In this document: positions 36,134-47,314 of the stretch, one piece after another | Layout: every line of letters starts with the position of its first letter | Numbering within the stretch: the first letter of the stretch is position 1 | From: Pachypanchax playfairii | Taxonomy: Eukaryota; Chordata; Actinopteri; Cyprinodontiformes; Aplocheilidae | NCBI GenBank assembly: GCA_006937955.1 | Contig: SSNP01000019.1 | Coordinates: forward strand, 3,693,623 to 3,757,622 | DNA length: 64,000 nt | Reading direction: 5' to 3' | Notes under the pieces: model-generated | The model's input: the letters and a program-made list of their open reading frames with translations, nothing else | Databases searched by the model: none | Told to the model about the DNA's origin: nothing | Made by a program: the position numbers and the translations under genes

Positions 36134-38035
36134 TTATAATGAGTTTGAACACATAATATTCAGAGCAGATCAATTTAATTAATTGTTCCTTGTTACTATA
36201 AAAAGTTTTTCTGGGTCAAATCTGTTCTTGTGTATCTGTTTGTGTTTGAGTAACAATAAGATATAAAACATCAGCAGGAGTCAATATTTATGCTGCAAAT
36301 TGAATCATGAATAAAAAAAACTCTTATGAGTTCTTACAGTTGTAAATCAGCCATGAACCTCATCACACGTCTTCTGTTTATCCCAAACGAGTCTCCGATT
36401 CATGTAACTCCCTGTTTTTAAACGGGTCGCCTGCAGTTTAAGACTTGGTTATGACACTAAATACGTGTGAAGATGTAAAACCAACTGAACGTTTCAGAAA
36501 TAGGTGCTTAATACTTAACAAATTCTACACATTTTCACTTTCCTTACATTTATTTTTACATCCGTCACTTAAATCCTTCTCATCATGGCAGTAACTCCCA
36601 ATCGCACCACGTGTGTGTCTGTCACTCACTCACTGAGATCCGACTGCTGATATGAGATTAGAGCATAAATTAACCATCTGCTGTAATGACAACCAAGATC
36701 ACATGCTTTAAACAGACGGCACAGATCTGACAAACATACTGTGCCAAACCTCCACGTTGATCTGAATCACTCCCAAAAATCCAACCGATAAATTAAGATT
36801 ATCATCAGGACTAATCTGGAAAATTTCGCCAGTTTCAGTTTGTGACGTTTCAAGTTTGTCAAAACAAATAAATACAGTTTTTTTATATCTGATGATCAGC
36901 CAATTTGCATCTTTGTTGGTTTTAGTGAATATTAGCTGTTTATGATTTAGTAGTTGCCTGAGCATCAGGATGAACTGGAGTTATCAGATATTTGTAAGTG
37001 TGGGGAATCCTGTGATCTCTGATCTTCTAAAACAAGCAGCCAGAGATATATTTAGACCTTTCAACTTGTCCACCCACCCACCACTGATGAAAGTTCCCAG
37101 ACAGGCTTTTGAAGCTGTAGAAATATATTTCAGTTGATGTATAAACTAAATGAAACAGATGTAACTGGGTTGACAGGAAGTCAGCTGTGAGAGAGATTTT
37201 ACACCAACATTCTCCCCGACTATGGGTTTTTGCTCGTCACCCTCGGAACTGTGATTAAATGAAACGGGTTTTTCTAATGGAATAATGGAGAATTCTATGA
37301 CAAACTCTCTCCTGTACTATCAGTTTGGTCATTTATTTTGCTAGAAACGAACCCCTGGGATGCATTACTGATTGATGACGTCCATACATTTTCATTTTCC
37401 CGTCCAAAGCTGGGTAGCAGCTGGCTGATGCAGCTGTTCCTTTTCCTCCTAATGTCTGACATCCTTTCATTCGAGGATCTTAAAACAGCCACAACAAGAT
37501 GAGACGGATTCTTTGTTGTGTTTTGCATTTTAATTTGGATTCAACAGTTTTCAACCTTAAAACAATAGCTCAGATTTTTAAAAATTAACAATTAAAATCT
37601 TATAACCCTTTGAATTACCTTTGTTTGGAAAAATAGATATTATTTTAGACCAGGCAGAGAAGAAGTGTGTTATAAACCTTTACATCACGTCAGTTTTACC
37701 TTACATTGCCATCTTCAAAGTATTCTTTGATTATTTAAAAGTGCAAATAGCATTAGCAGCAGCAGCTAGCTTTAGCACTTTTGGTGCATCACTTCCTGTT
37801 TGAAAATCTTAATATTTTCCCGTAATAAACTCATAATGTGAAACTGACAGCAGTATGATGGGTTTATAAAATACTGTTTGTATAAAGCCACAGTGAAGAC
37901 AGTGGAAAAGTTTTGGTTAGCTTGTCAACATGCGCACTAGAAGTTGCTAAATGTCATCATCACATAATTTGAATAATTGTCTCTGGCTATGTAATCTTAA
38001 TCTATGTTGTAAGAGAAACAGCACAGTGAGTAAAA
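36134..38035. other. No gene recognised
   Basis: AT-rich unique DNA. Short frames at 36708-36965 and 37295-37528 on the minus strand have no domain. Confidence 0.5.
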
Positions 38036-38800
38036 ACACCCACTCTGATGAAAATCGTGTTTTTCGTGTTGTTAACGTGTTCTTGCATTTTTCTGATGCT
38101 AGTTGATATATCTACTACTACTACTACTACTACTGTCATTTAGCAGACGCTTTTATCCAAAGCGACTTACATTGAGAGAACATACAAGCAAGAATTCAAA
38201 GAGAAGGAAAAAAATATAAGGAGGCGGACTGTTTGGAGTCCAGTTTAATTCCGACGCTGATACATCAAGTGTATCAAAAATTTATTTATTTATTTATTTA
38301 TTTTTTTATATCTTAAGAAAATAAAGCTCAAAATTGCATCTCTGAGTATTTCTGCACTGAAATCGCTGTGAATCAGTAACAGACGCAAAAATGTGTCCAA
38401 AACAGACTCAGTTTGTGAAAATCCACTGGGTGAGCCATAAGGCTGCTACCCCGCTCCGCCCCACCTGTTCAGGATCTGAGGAGCTAGCATCTGGCTCAAA
38501 ACTATAAGACTGGATAGCTCCAATACTGCTCCCCATTTTCATTGCACCGGTAATGCTAGGTTGGAGTCTTAGGGGCTGTAAGCTAGCGGTAGAGCTAGCA
38601 TAAACAGAGAGCTCTCAGCAACAGGGAGGGGCGGTGGAGTCCTCCGCAACAACGATTCAGCCCACAACACAGAGACGAATAGCTAATGATCTACTGCCGC
38701 TATGCAGAAACTGAGTAAAACTGAGTAAAATATCATAATCATAATTAAAAGATCACTGAGACGCTTTAAAATAACTAAAAAGATGATCAGATTGGGGAAA
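38036..38800 (-). mobile_element. Family A element, copy 3, inverted and interrupted
   Basis: Read in reverse it follows family A: TGATCATC..AGTTATTTTAAA, CAGTTTCTGCATAG, CTCTCTGTTTATGCTAGC, GACACATTTTTGCGTCTG, CTTAAGATAT, and at the far end ATCAGAGTGGGTGTTTTT. It is longer than copies 1 and 2 because of an inserted retroelement tail (38111-38310) and extra sequence near 38440-38590. The terminal bases are degraded and TTAA is not preserved. Confidence 0.75.
38111..38310 (-). mobile_element. Retroelement 3' tail with (CTA)n, nested in family A
   Basis: The minus strand contains AAGTCGCTTTGGATAAAAGC and GTCTGCTAAATGAC (38135-38171), the 3' tail shared by many teleost LINE/SINE families. It is followed by (TAG)n (38112-38134). 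On the other side lies (TTTA)n at 38281-38307. The host's ATATCTTAAG and TTGATATATC bracket the insert, suggesting a target duplication of about 6-8 bases around GATATA. Confidence 0.6.
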
Positions 38801-40794
38801 CTACAAACTAACTTTGTGGTTTTAAACTTGCCAGCGTAGCTTGGTGGGAGCAGGACTGCAGGTTGAAGACTTTCTGTTCTGACTGCAGGTGGGAGACTCT
38901 GCTGCATTTCTACTGTTCTATATGAACACAGTTATACAGCATCTCCTCTGTTTATACAAAATACACAAACTACTGACTCACAACCAAAACTGAAACAGTC
39001 TTTTCTGTTTTTTATAAAGACAGCTGTTGCATTAAATGACTTTAATTGAACATTTGTGTTTCCAAAGAGAACCAGGTGTGGCAAGAAAAACAAAGCGTTA
39101 GCACACGTATCGCTATTTTAAAAAGTCCTTCCAGCTAAAAGGGAAAATTTTCCTGGAAACGAGTCTGTCATCAAAATGTGAACAGCATAACAGCGTGACT
39201 TCCTCCCCCCCCCACCACAGATTTCCACTTGCCGTCAGGCCCCTCTCTCACCTAAATGTTCAAAAGCTGCTGACAATAACCGCGATATTGGCTCGCCATC
39301 GTCTTCCTGTGGGAGTTACAGAGGAAGATAATCAAGAAGACACCCCAACAAAAATACCTCAGGTGATTTTTTTGTTCCCTTCAAACCCATAAATATTTAA
39401 TGGTTGTCCTTAATTTTACCCGCCATCAGTTTTCAAACCGGTCACCGGGCCATTTATCTTGATCACATTAAAATGTCTAGTGAAAAATGGAGGTATATGT
39501 CACACAGATAAATATGCAGGCTAATGAGATTTGAACATCACAGTCACAGTTTGGTTGAAATAAAAAACTCAAATGACAGCAGTGATGATCAGTGGACTGT
39601 TTCAATTATCCTTCCTGAGCAGAGGTCACTGCAGTCGCACTTTCAAACAAACTAACCGCCAAAACAACAAATAGAACGAGTGATAATCCAAGAACAGAAA
39701 CATATTCTTTGTTCCAACAAACATGGATGTTCAACAAAGAAAAGGTTATTTTTATAATATGAGAAACATTCTGTTTATCCAGATAGGCTAGAATGTTTTA
39801 AGTATTAAATTCTCTTCATCAGCTTCCTCACACGTCACTTTCAACACTGTGCATGAAACACAAACATCTCTGCAGCGTTTCCTCGTGTGACTTCATCCCC
39901 AACAGGATGCAAACTGCAGACAACCACCATCTTTTTTCCAGTATGAGGTAATAATTACCGTCTCCTATATCCTTAAACTCCTCCTTACACAATGCCCATT
40001 TTTTGGCAGCAGGATTGTTACAGTGTGTGGGGCTTTCAAAATAAAAGACCAGAACCAGATTTGTTTTTGTATGAATTCTTAAAGTTTCATTCCTGTACGT
40101 TCTTTTTGCTTTATTTCGTTCTTGAATTCTGCATTAAAAGCATCAAGCAGGTGATTTACAGCTACAATCAGAAGTCATGTCGTACTGTTCAGCTGGCAAA
40201 TGTGCAAAAAAGGTAGTAAAAGGTTTGTCTATTACATGGGTAGAGAGACCTACTTGATCTATGAGGAGAGAGAGATGAACTGTCTTCCTCTTCACTGTTT
40301 TTAGAGACAAAAAAGACTAAAACAAAATATTAGAATTTGTGTCACCTGGACATTCAAAATTGTTGTACAATGCAGTTTATTAAGATTTGTTCTGTTTCAT
40401 GTATATAAATAGTTTTAGAGTATCTACATTTTACCACACAGCATGTAAGTACTTTTGTTCAGAGATGTGTGAATGATTATTGTACATTTAAAGTACATAC
40501 ATTTAGATGTTTTGATTATTTTTTTGCAATTTATTGATTTTATCTGAATACAACTAGAAAAATAAAAAACATTTAAAAGTCATGTGATGTGAAATTAACT
40601 CATAAGTTTAAAGCTACAGCCTCATGCATGATAAAAGATCTGATGTTGGATCAGTCGTTATTTATCTAACAGTTTGTTCTGAAAGATAAAGCAAGAAAAT
40701 TCAAGGTACTGTATGACTTTGTCAGGAGACACGACTCCAGAGACTGTTCAATAAATAATGATAATAAAAACAGCTGTCACTGATAGTAATAACT
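38801..40794. other. No gene recognised
   Basis: Unique sequence. A poly-C run of 10 bases lies at about 39206-39215. The part 39560-39660 (GTTTCAATTATCC, AGAGGTCACTGCAG) has the texture of a regulatory block, without proof. Confidence 0.45.
40237..40270 (+). repeat. Short repeat K, copy 1
   Basis: TGGGTAGAGAGACCTACTTGATC continues as TATGAGGAGAG. It matches 53847-53880 at 32 of 34 positions, same orientation, with no extended similarity that I can see. Confidence 0.7.
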
Positions 40795-41330
40795 TATTTA
40801 ATTAGATAGTTTCATGTTAATGAATGAATTGAGAAGCTGATATAATCGAACTTTCTTTGGAACCTTGCTGAATAATGTGGATCTTCCAACAGCCTTGAGT
40901 TGGCAGAGAACTATTTACTCTTGTTTAAAAAGCAGTTTTTAATACTAATGAGAAAATCTTCTGCTGTGTATATCATTCTGACCTTGAGCAGTCAGCTGGG
41001 GGAGCGGTGTGAATTCAAACTTGGCTCTGAGTCATTTTACACTGCACATGTGCAGTTGCAGGATGTGTTGTAGCTGCATCGGCGCGCTGGTAGAACTTCC
41101 TCTGAATTCATCTTTACATCCCCTCCAGCAAATAAAGATAATAAATCCAACTGTCTGTTTCCTATCAGAAGGATGATCAGGCTGCACAAACACAGTGTTG
41201 TGTTCACCTCCCTGAACAAGGTGCATATTTTTACCTACATTAATGACTCAGTCTGACAGAGAAACTAGCTGCTGTCTGTGCTCAGAATCCCCAGTGGGGC
41301 ATCATCACTGTGGAACATCTTTTCTTTCAT
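40795..41330 (+). promoter_or_regulatory. Candidate conserved non-coding block
   Basis: A non-repetitive stretch rich in TAAT-type sites (TTATTTAATTAGATAG, CATGTTAATGAATGAATTG, ACATTAATGACTCAG). It also holds a perfect 16-bp palindrome, ACTGCACATGTGCAGT, at 41041-41056 with an E-box centre. It is the best enhancer-like candidate of the window by eye. Conservation is unknown. Confidence 0.22.
41041..41056. repeat. Perfect 16-bp palindrome with E-box core
   Basis: ACTGCACATGTGCAGT reads the same on both strands and centres on CACATGTG, a possible bHLH site. Confidence 0.7.
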
Positions 41331-42139
41331 TATCATCTGAGTTCACTTCATGGAAATGCTGACGAGTCCAATTTCATTTTTATTGGGACACAATTTCATT
41401 TATTACAACCTTTTTGATTCAACGACTGATACATACACATGTTTAGATACTGTAAGATGCACTGAAAACTCTGAACTGACTCACCTAACTTGAGCTCATA
41501 GTTGCTTGAAGGACAAGCAAGAAGTTGGTGTTGGACTCCCAGAAGAAAAGATCATGTTCATTCTCCTTTAAATGCACATGCATGAATCTGAAGGTAGCTT
41601 CATAGACGTTCTCAGAAAGGCCTTCAGAATAAAGACCTCCCTGCTCGCTCTCCACCAAAATGACCAATTAGAACATGAATAACACATCAAACATGGAAAA
41701 CCTCCTTCAGTGTAAAGGTCATCTTTACATTCAACAAACAGACTTGAGCTACGAGTCCAGTGACTTCTTAATGCACGCTTTTATACCCTGCGAATAACAT
41801 TCACATTCTTTAAATTGCAGCAGCGTTTTAATTCAATGTGAAGGAGCTTTAAGCACCAGAAACAGATGAAGATCCAGAGGTTGAGGGATTTAACTACTTC
41901 TGATGATCAAACCACCTGATGCAGCTATTTTTGACTTTACTTCATACATTTAGATTTTAGTGACTCAGCCACAGTAAACCAGTCAGGTCCTTAAATGCAT
42001 ACTGTGTTGAATTTTAAATATTATGCTTTTTAAAAATAAAGTAATACAATAATTAGAGAACTAAACCTGTTTACCATATTTCCATATGTGATTTATTTTT
42101 ACTTTAAAAAGTTATTGATCCTTTTAAAAAAAAATTTGA
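41331..42139. other. No feature recognised
   Basis: AT-rich unique sequence; the minus frame at 41485-41667 has no domain. Confidence 0.45.
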
Positions 42140-42387
42140 CTGTCCAACAAACTTGCAATACCCTTTTCCACCACTAGAGGGAGTATAATCCAGTTTTTGG
42201 CCGAGTTCCTAATCTTCTGCAGGCGAGAGGGGCGAGTGTTGCACTAACATTCATTTCACCTCTTGGTATTCACGTGAGCAGAGCTTGGAGACTTTTTAGC
42301 TAAATTTTTGTTAGTTTATTTGAAAGAGAGCATGGAACATGCCACCTTCAAAGTGAGCAGTATCATCACCTGAGTTAGCTTCTCCTA

Positions 42388-42544
42388 AAATAAAAACTGA
42401 CACTGCTAGTCACAGCAGAATAGTGATAAAAAAATGTGGCAAAACCAGAATAAATATTGACATCGCATTTATGCGTTGGAAAACGCTTCGTAACAATACA
42501 GGCCTGAAGTCTGACCCAGAATTTGCAACATTGCTTATTGACCG
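42388..42544 (+). pseudogene. Relic of the same N-terminal exon as at 34885-35162
   Basis: Translation from 42444 gives TRINIDIAFMRWKTL and then, after a short gap-free stretch, LKSDPEFATLLIDR. It aligns without gaps to the exon end at 35162, with 15 of 34 residues identical, including TRINI, AF, W, L, G, K, D, A, L and R. Like that exon it reaches GT after two bases of the last Arg codon (CG|GTTATT), although this donor is weaker. The frame is closed upstream by TGA near 42354 and an ATG at 42332 is out of frame, so the copy is broken. Confidence 0.6.
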
Positions 42545-42565
42545 GTTATTTATTATTCAGTTATT

Positions 42566-42900
42566 GGCGGGCGGCGTAGTCTAGTGGAAGGGTGATCGCC
42601 CTTTATTCGAAAGATGGCGGATTCGATCCCTGGTGCCGGCAAGCTACAGCGAAGTATCCTTGGGCAAGATACTGAACCCGCCGCTGCCTTGGGGCGTCCG
42701 TAGTCTGTCGGGAAGGAGGTCATCCTCCGATCGGGAAACCGGAGCTTGATCCCATGTTCTGGCAAGAGGCTACGTGTCGAAGTATCCTTGGGCATGATAC
42801 TGAACCCCGAAACTGCTCCCCGGGCGCTGCTCAAGGTGGCTGCTCTCTGGGTCAAATGCAGAGACAAATTTCCCCACGAGGGATTAATATAGGAAATAAA
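42566..42900 (+). mobile_element. Dimeric tRNA-derived SINE
   Basis: The first head has a box A-like GTAGTCTAGTGG (42576-42587) and a box B-like GGATTCGATCCC (42619-42630), as in a tRNA promoter. A linker, AAGTATCCTTGGGCAAGATACTGAACCC, follows. A second head repeats GTAGTCTGTCGGGAAGG (42700) and GAGCTTGATCCC (42742-42753), then the same linker (near 42779). The tail is AAATTTCCCCACGAGGGATTAAT and then A-rich sequence. The two head-plus-linker modules in tandem make this a dimer. It is a retroposon, not a functional tRNA gene. Confidence 0.8.
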
Positions 42901-43010
42901 ACAAAAAAATAATAATAAAATATATATTTGTCATTCATCAGCTAACAAGCCTTGTTCTGCCACCTAGTGGTGGTTAGTGGAAGTGACAGGGTTGTGATTT
43001 TGCTCATTAC

Positions 43011-43497
43011 TGTCACCTGGTGTTGGAAATAAAAGCCATTTTTTTTACATAGTTTAATGATATGGGGGTTCACAAACTTCAGCTGGACTCTTGGCATCAG
43101 TAGCACCAACAGCCATCACACTGTATCCGTATCTTGACACCATGTGACTGTTTTTTTTTTATAAGATTATGATTTTTATTATTGTGATTTCTAATTCAGT
43201 GATCTCTCTGTGATCTGCCAGCTTTCTGTCTTCTTTCCTGAAGCTTTAAGCTTGTAAAATCTTATTCTAAAGAGGAAAAAACAAGCGTTTCAAGGTTAAA
43301 TCCCACCTGAAACAATGGCAGTTTTTTTTTCCCGTACTAAAAGAGTTAAGCTGATAACGATCCTGGTCAGCCAGTGATTTATTTAACTGATGACCCTGCT
43401 GCCAAGGGCCCTTTTCAGATAAGCTAAGCCACATCTGTGTTAACCTCATTTTATAAACAGGACTGGTTCTCAAAATTATACAGAACCTTATCTTCAA
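43011..43497. other. No feature recognised
   Basis: AT-rich with poly-T runs at 43149-43160 and 43323-43331. Confidence 0.45.
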
Positions 43498-43866
43498 ATG
43501 AAAGATGAATACCTTTTCTTGTCTATGTTTTTATTTACAGTTTTTTTTAGGAAACTGAAGAATGGTCAAAACGAGCAACAATCACAGTTCAGACGTGCAA
43601 CCGTTGATAATCACGTCTGTGGATTTGCATTTCATTTTGTAAAGGTTATATTAATTTATGTAAATACAGAGTTTGCTGAAAGCACGAGAGCAAACAGGCC
43701 AAATGAAAAAGCATCTCATCACAGTCGAAACCTGAACGCGACACGAACACTGGCTCCGTTCTGCTGCATTATTAATAAGCTTCCTATTTGTTTCAGGTCA
43801 TCCAAACATCTTTATTGGATTTTCAAATCAGATTTTTCTTTTATTTGCAACCAAATAAATGACTAG
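43498..43866 (+). promoter_or_regulatory. Candidate conserved non-coding block with octamer
   Basis: A perfect POU octamer, ATTTGCAT, lies at 43623-43630. GCATTATTAATAAGC lies near 43770. An unusually long open frame (122 codons) spans the block but has no domain. Long stop-free runs can mark constrained sequence or simply chance. Confidence 0.2.
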
Positions 43867-46732
43867 TTTCTCAACATCTGAAAGTGTTCCACGTAATTAG
43901 AGAGTTTCTAAAAATATCTCAAGACAAAAAAAAGTGGGGTTGGAATTAGACAGTCGTCGCTGCGCAAGATATGAAGATTTATAGGATGGTAAAATGGATA
44001 CTGGTAAAGGAGATGAAAAGGACTGGAGGATGGACAAGTGCAATCAGATCCACCAAACAGACATGATTGGACGTTCGCAGTTCCAACACATCACACAGTG
44101 CAGAGTCTTCTTTCCCCTCGGTGTTCTTCCTGCTGCACTTCCAATATCTTTTGGTTCTGATCTCACTCTATTGTTTTCCTCCATCTAAATATTTCATGTG
44201 TATCCTGATGCTGTTTTAGGCTCGAGACCAACTCTTTGATCAGCCCCAGATTTCGCATCAACTGTTTCATCGCAGAGGAAGGAAGGCTGACTGAACGAAG
44301 ACAAATCATTAAATAATGCATCATTAGTTTGTGTTTAGCTGTTGTATCATCATTAAAAACCAGGTATGAGGAAGTCTCTCGTGACCTGGAGCTGCATGTA
44401 ACCACCTGATCATTGCTCTAGTTTGTCTCCATGCTGTTACCACAGCACATGTCTGAGTGTCCAGACAGGCTTTGATCTTCCAACCACAGCGCAGACAGAA
44501 ACATATATTAACTTAAAAACGGGTCTAAAAAGTTGAGTTGAAAGAAATATTTCTTCTGCTGAATAATCACACATTTGATAGCTTTAAATGACTTTGAATG
44601 TTGCTCTCTGCGTCCTTGGAAAAAACTCCCAACTCACAGTTTCTGAAGAAACAGAGTGATTGCTGTGACAGCGCCTGCTTTAAACCTCCAGATGAATGAC
44701 TACGTGCGACAGAGTCACAAGGGACGCGTGTTACTCAAAGTCTAGTTGATATGTGAGGAAGAAATGAAGGAAAATTAGTCTACAACTATCAAACAAGTGT
44801 GGAAAAGACTTCATGTGTGTTGTATTGTGTGTTAACAACAAGATGTGGGTTCTGAAAGTGACGCCGCTCGTCTCTTACACAAAGAATGTGATTAAGCAAA
44901 CGTGAGCGCATAAAGATTGCTAGTCCATAGAGACGGACAACCATTTACATACACCTAAGGACAATTTAGATTAGATAATTAACCTCTCAGCTAGTTGTAG
45001 CAATCTATTTAACAAAATAGACAGAAAATTTAAAATTCCTACAGTATTTTCTGGGGTGATATTTGTTATGAAAAGTTTGTGAACCGCTGGTGTCGATGGT
45101 TCGATGCTCACATGTTCTCAAATGGCCAGTGCTCCTTCACAACATATCAGATTACTAGATAGGTAGATACTGTTAGTTTCTACCTGTAGGTAAGAAACTG
45201 ACATCAGCTTCAGCTTGAGTGTCAGGATTGGTGTCTATTAGAGACATGACGTAAAACTGAGACTAAAATATGACTTCACCCATTCTGCCTGGCCACAGTG
45301 TGGGAAAATGACTATAATGACTCAACCCAGAAACACGAGACTCCTGGAGTCACAGTCCTATCAGCTCCCAAGAGTAGAACTAAGGACAAAAAGCCCCCAG
45401 CGAATCAGTCACAATGCAAAAATCGACTCCATTCCAGTCACATTTTTGATGTATAATCTTCTAAAGAGCCGAGCGTGAAATGGGCCCTTTGTGCACAACA
45501 AAGTTTCACATAGAACAGTGATGCATTAAATCTGGTGGGTATTCCCTTTGAGTTGGGGGGTGTCACATACGGCGGACGTTCACACACACAAAACCATCAA
45601 AACAAGAGAACAAAACACACAAGAGCCATTCAAATTGATACCAGCACAAATATCTTTACACTGGCAGAAAAATTCCCCCCGGCTCAGACATGCGAGCACA
45701 CACTTCCTATACTCCCTCCACTGTCATGTGACAGAATATGGCCTTTGTTCCATGTTCTTTGAGAGCGGGTCGGGGAGCTCTGGGAACAGACATGAATAAC
45801 TGGACTGTCCTTCACAGAGGTCCGAGGAGAGCAGCCAAACACCCCAAGCAGGAGATCTTACATCAAATATCAAAGAACATTTCTGCAAAACAAGCATCTG
45901 CTACAACTACAGCATGTCTGATTCAAATTCAAATGTATATGCTGGAGCTTGTTGTTAACTATCTGATACAACAAACTGACAGAATCTTAAAATATTAAAA
46001 AGTAAATATACAATAATGATATTTGATTCAAACAGTGCTTGTTAAAGAGGAATGTTGAGTTGTTTGATTAAAAATGCATAAAGTACATCACCTGGCCACA
46101 GCAAAACTATTTAATACAGCAAATGGACTTGTTAGTCCTAAAGAATATATCATTTTCTAACAATTTCCCCCCAATTTACATGTTTTCCACAGCAGTATTT
46201 TTCTTTCATGTTGTTAACTTTAATATCTGAATATTTCTTGATGCCACTTTATAAAATGCTGCAGCCAAATATTGTTAAATGTTTCAAATTTATTTCAAAG
46301 TTTCACAGAGAAGTACTGAGATCTGATTGATACTACAGTATGCAATGTGTTGTTAGGTTTTGTTTGAAGTTAAAAACAGAAAGTTAACAAACATTCAGGC
46401 CTTTTTTTAAAAACATGTTTGAAGATTTAAAATGATTTAAATTTACGAATAGGTACAAAAAAAGTTAAAAGTGTTCCGAACACACGACCTTGTGGAACTC
46501 CATTTCTAACTCTGCTGTATCAAAAACCAGCTGGATAATGTTTCTCTAAGCTGAGTTTGCAGCATTACAGTCCTCTGCAGATGTAAATGATTCACTGAAT
46601 CAGATATTTGCAGAACAAAGCAGCTCAAAGTCAGTGGGTTGAATTTACTCCAAGTTTATTTTAGTTATTACAAGTTCTAAAAAACAACAAAACCTTGAAG
46701 TCACAGATATTTTTTCCTCCCAAATATTCCCT
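43867..46732. other. No gene recognised
   Basis: About 2.9 kb of unique AT-rich DNA. Overlapping frames at 45535-45998 and 44163-44405 carry no recognisable domain. Confidence 0.5.
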
Positions 46733-46736
46733 TTAA

Positions 46737-47310
46737 AGAGGCCCTTCCATTAAAAACGGTTTTTCTGAGGTTTCTGTTGAATATTTTAGCACCACAGGTG
46801 TTTTTACCTTCATAGTGGGTGTGGAAACAGGTCAACAACTTCTCTTTCAGTTTTTATCTCTCAAACTACGCAGGTGGCGATAACACCCGAGTTCTCCCGG
46901 CCTGTACTTGTTTCGTCACAACTCCTTTGTTTGTTAGTATTCATCAGCTCCCGCAGTTGAAACCACGCCTAGCATGCTGCTGGCTAAAAGCTGTAGCATA
47001 AGACGTAGCAAACAGGAAGAGAGAACGTCTGACGTTGCCATGCGCAGCGGGGCAGGAAACAGTATACCTTGCTCTCATTGGCTAGTTTGTTAGCCAATTT
47101 GAGTCCAGTAAATTCAAATAATGAATATGAACGAGCTGCTGCCGAAGCCTGACGGAAACAGCCGGGAACCAGACGAATTTTGATGCAGACAGATAGGAAA
47201 CATTGATTAACAGACCTTTCAAACGTTTTCTAGATAGAAAATGTTTCATATTACTGGTTAATACTTAAAAAATAACCACAAAGTCCTGATATTTGTATGA
47301 AATGGCCTCT
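46737..47310 (+). mobile_element. TTAA-flanked TIR element, family B, copy 2
   Basis: The element is 574 bp, TTAA at 46733-46736 and 47311-47314. Its ends are AGAGGCCCTTCC and the inverse of AGAGGCCATTTC. It is closely similar to 3243-3828 throughout. The right terminus is better preserved here than in copy 1. Non-coding. Confidence 0.88.
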
Positions 47311-47314
47311 TTAA

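Larger units (their letters stand above)
42140..43010 (+). mobile_element. Decayed DNA element with a coding-exon relic and an inserted SINE
   Basis: Inverted motifs CCACCACTAG (42168-42177) and CTAGTGGTGG (42964-42973), together with looser similarity outside them (GCAATACCC against the inverse of GGGTTGTGATTTTGC), suggest the two ends. Between them lie the exon relic at 42388-42544 and a SINE at 42566-42900. The boundaries are approximate and no duplication was confirmed. Confidence 0.35.

Noticed and set aside
42566..42650. tRNA gene
   Set aside because: A- and B-box-like motifs are present, but they are followed by a SINE linker, a second head and an A-rich tail, so this is a retroposon.
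42553..42867. 104-codon minus-strand frame
   Set aside because: It is the reverse of the dimeric SINE and has no independent support.
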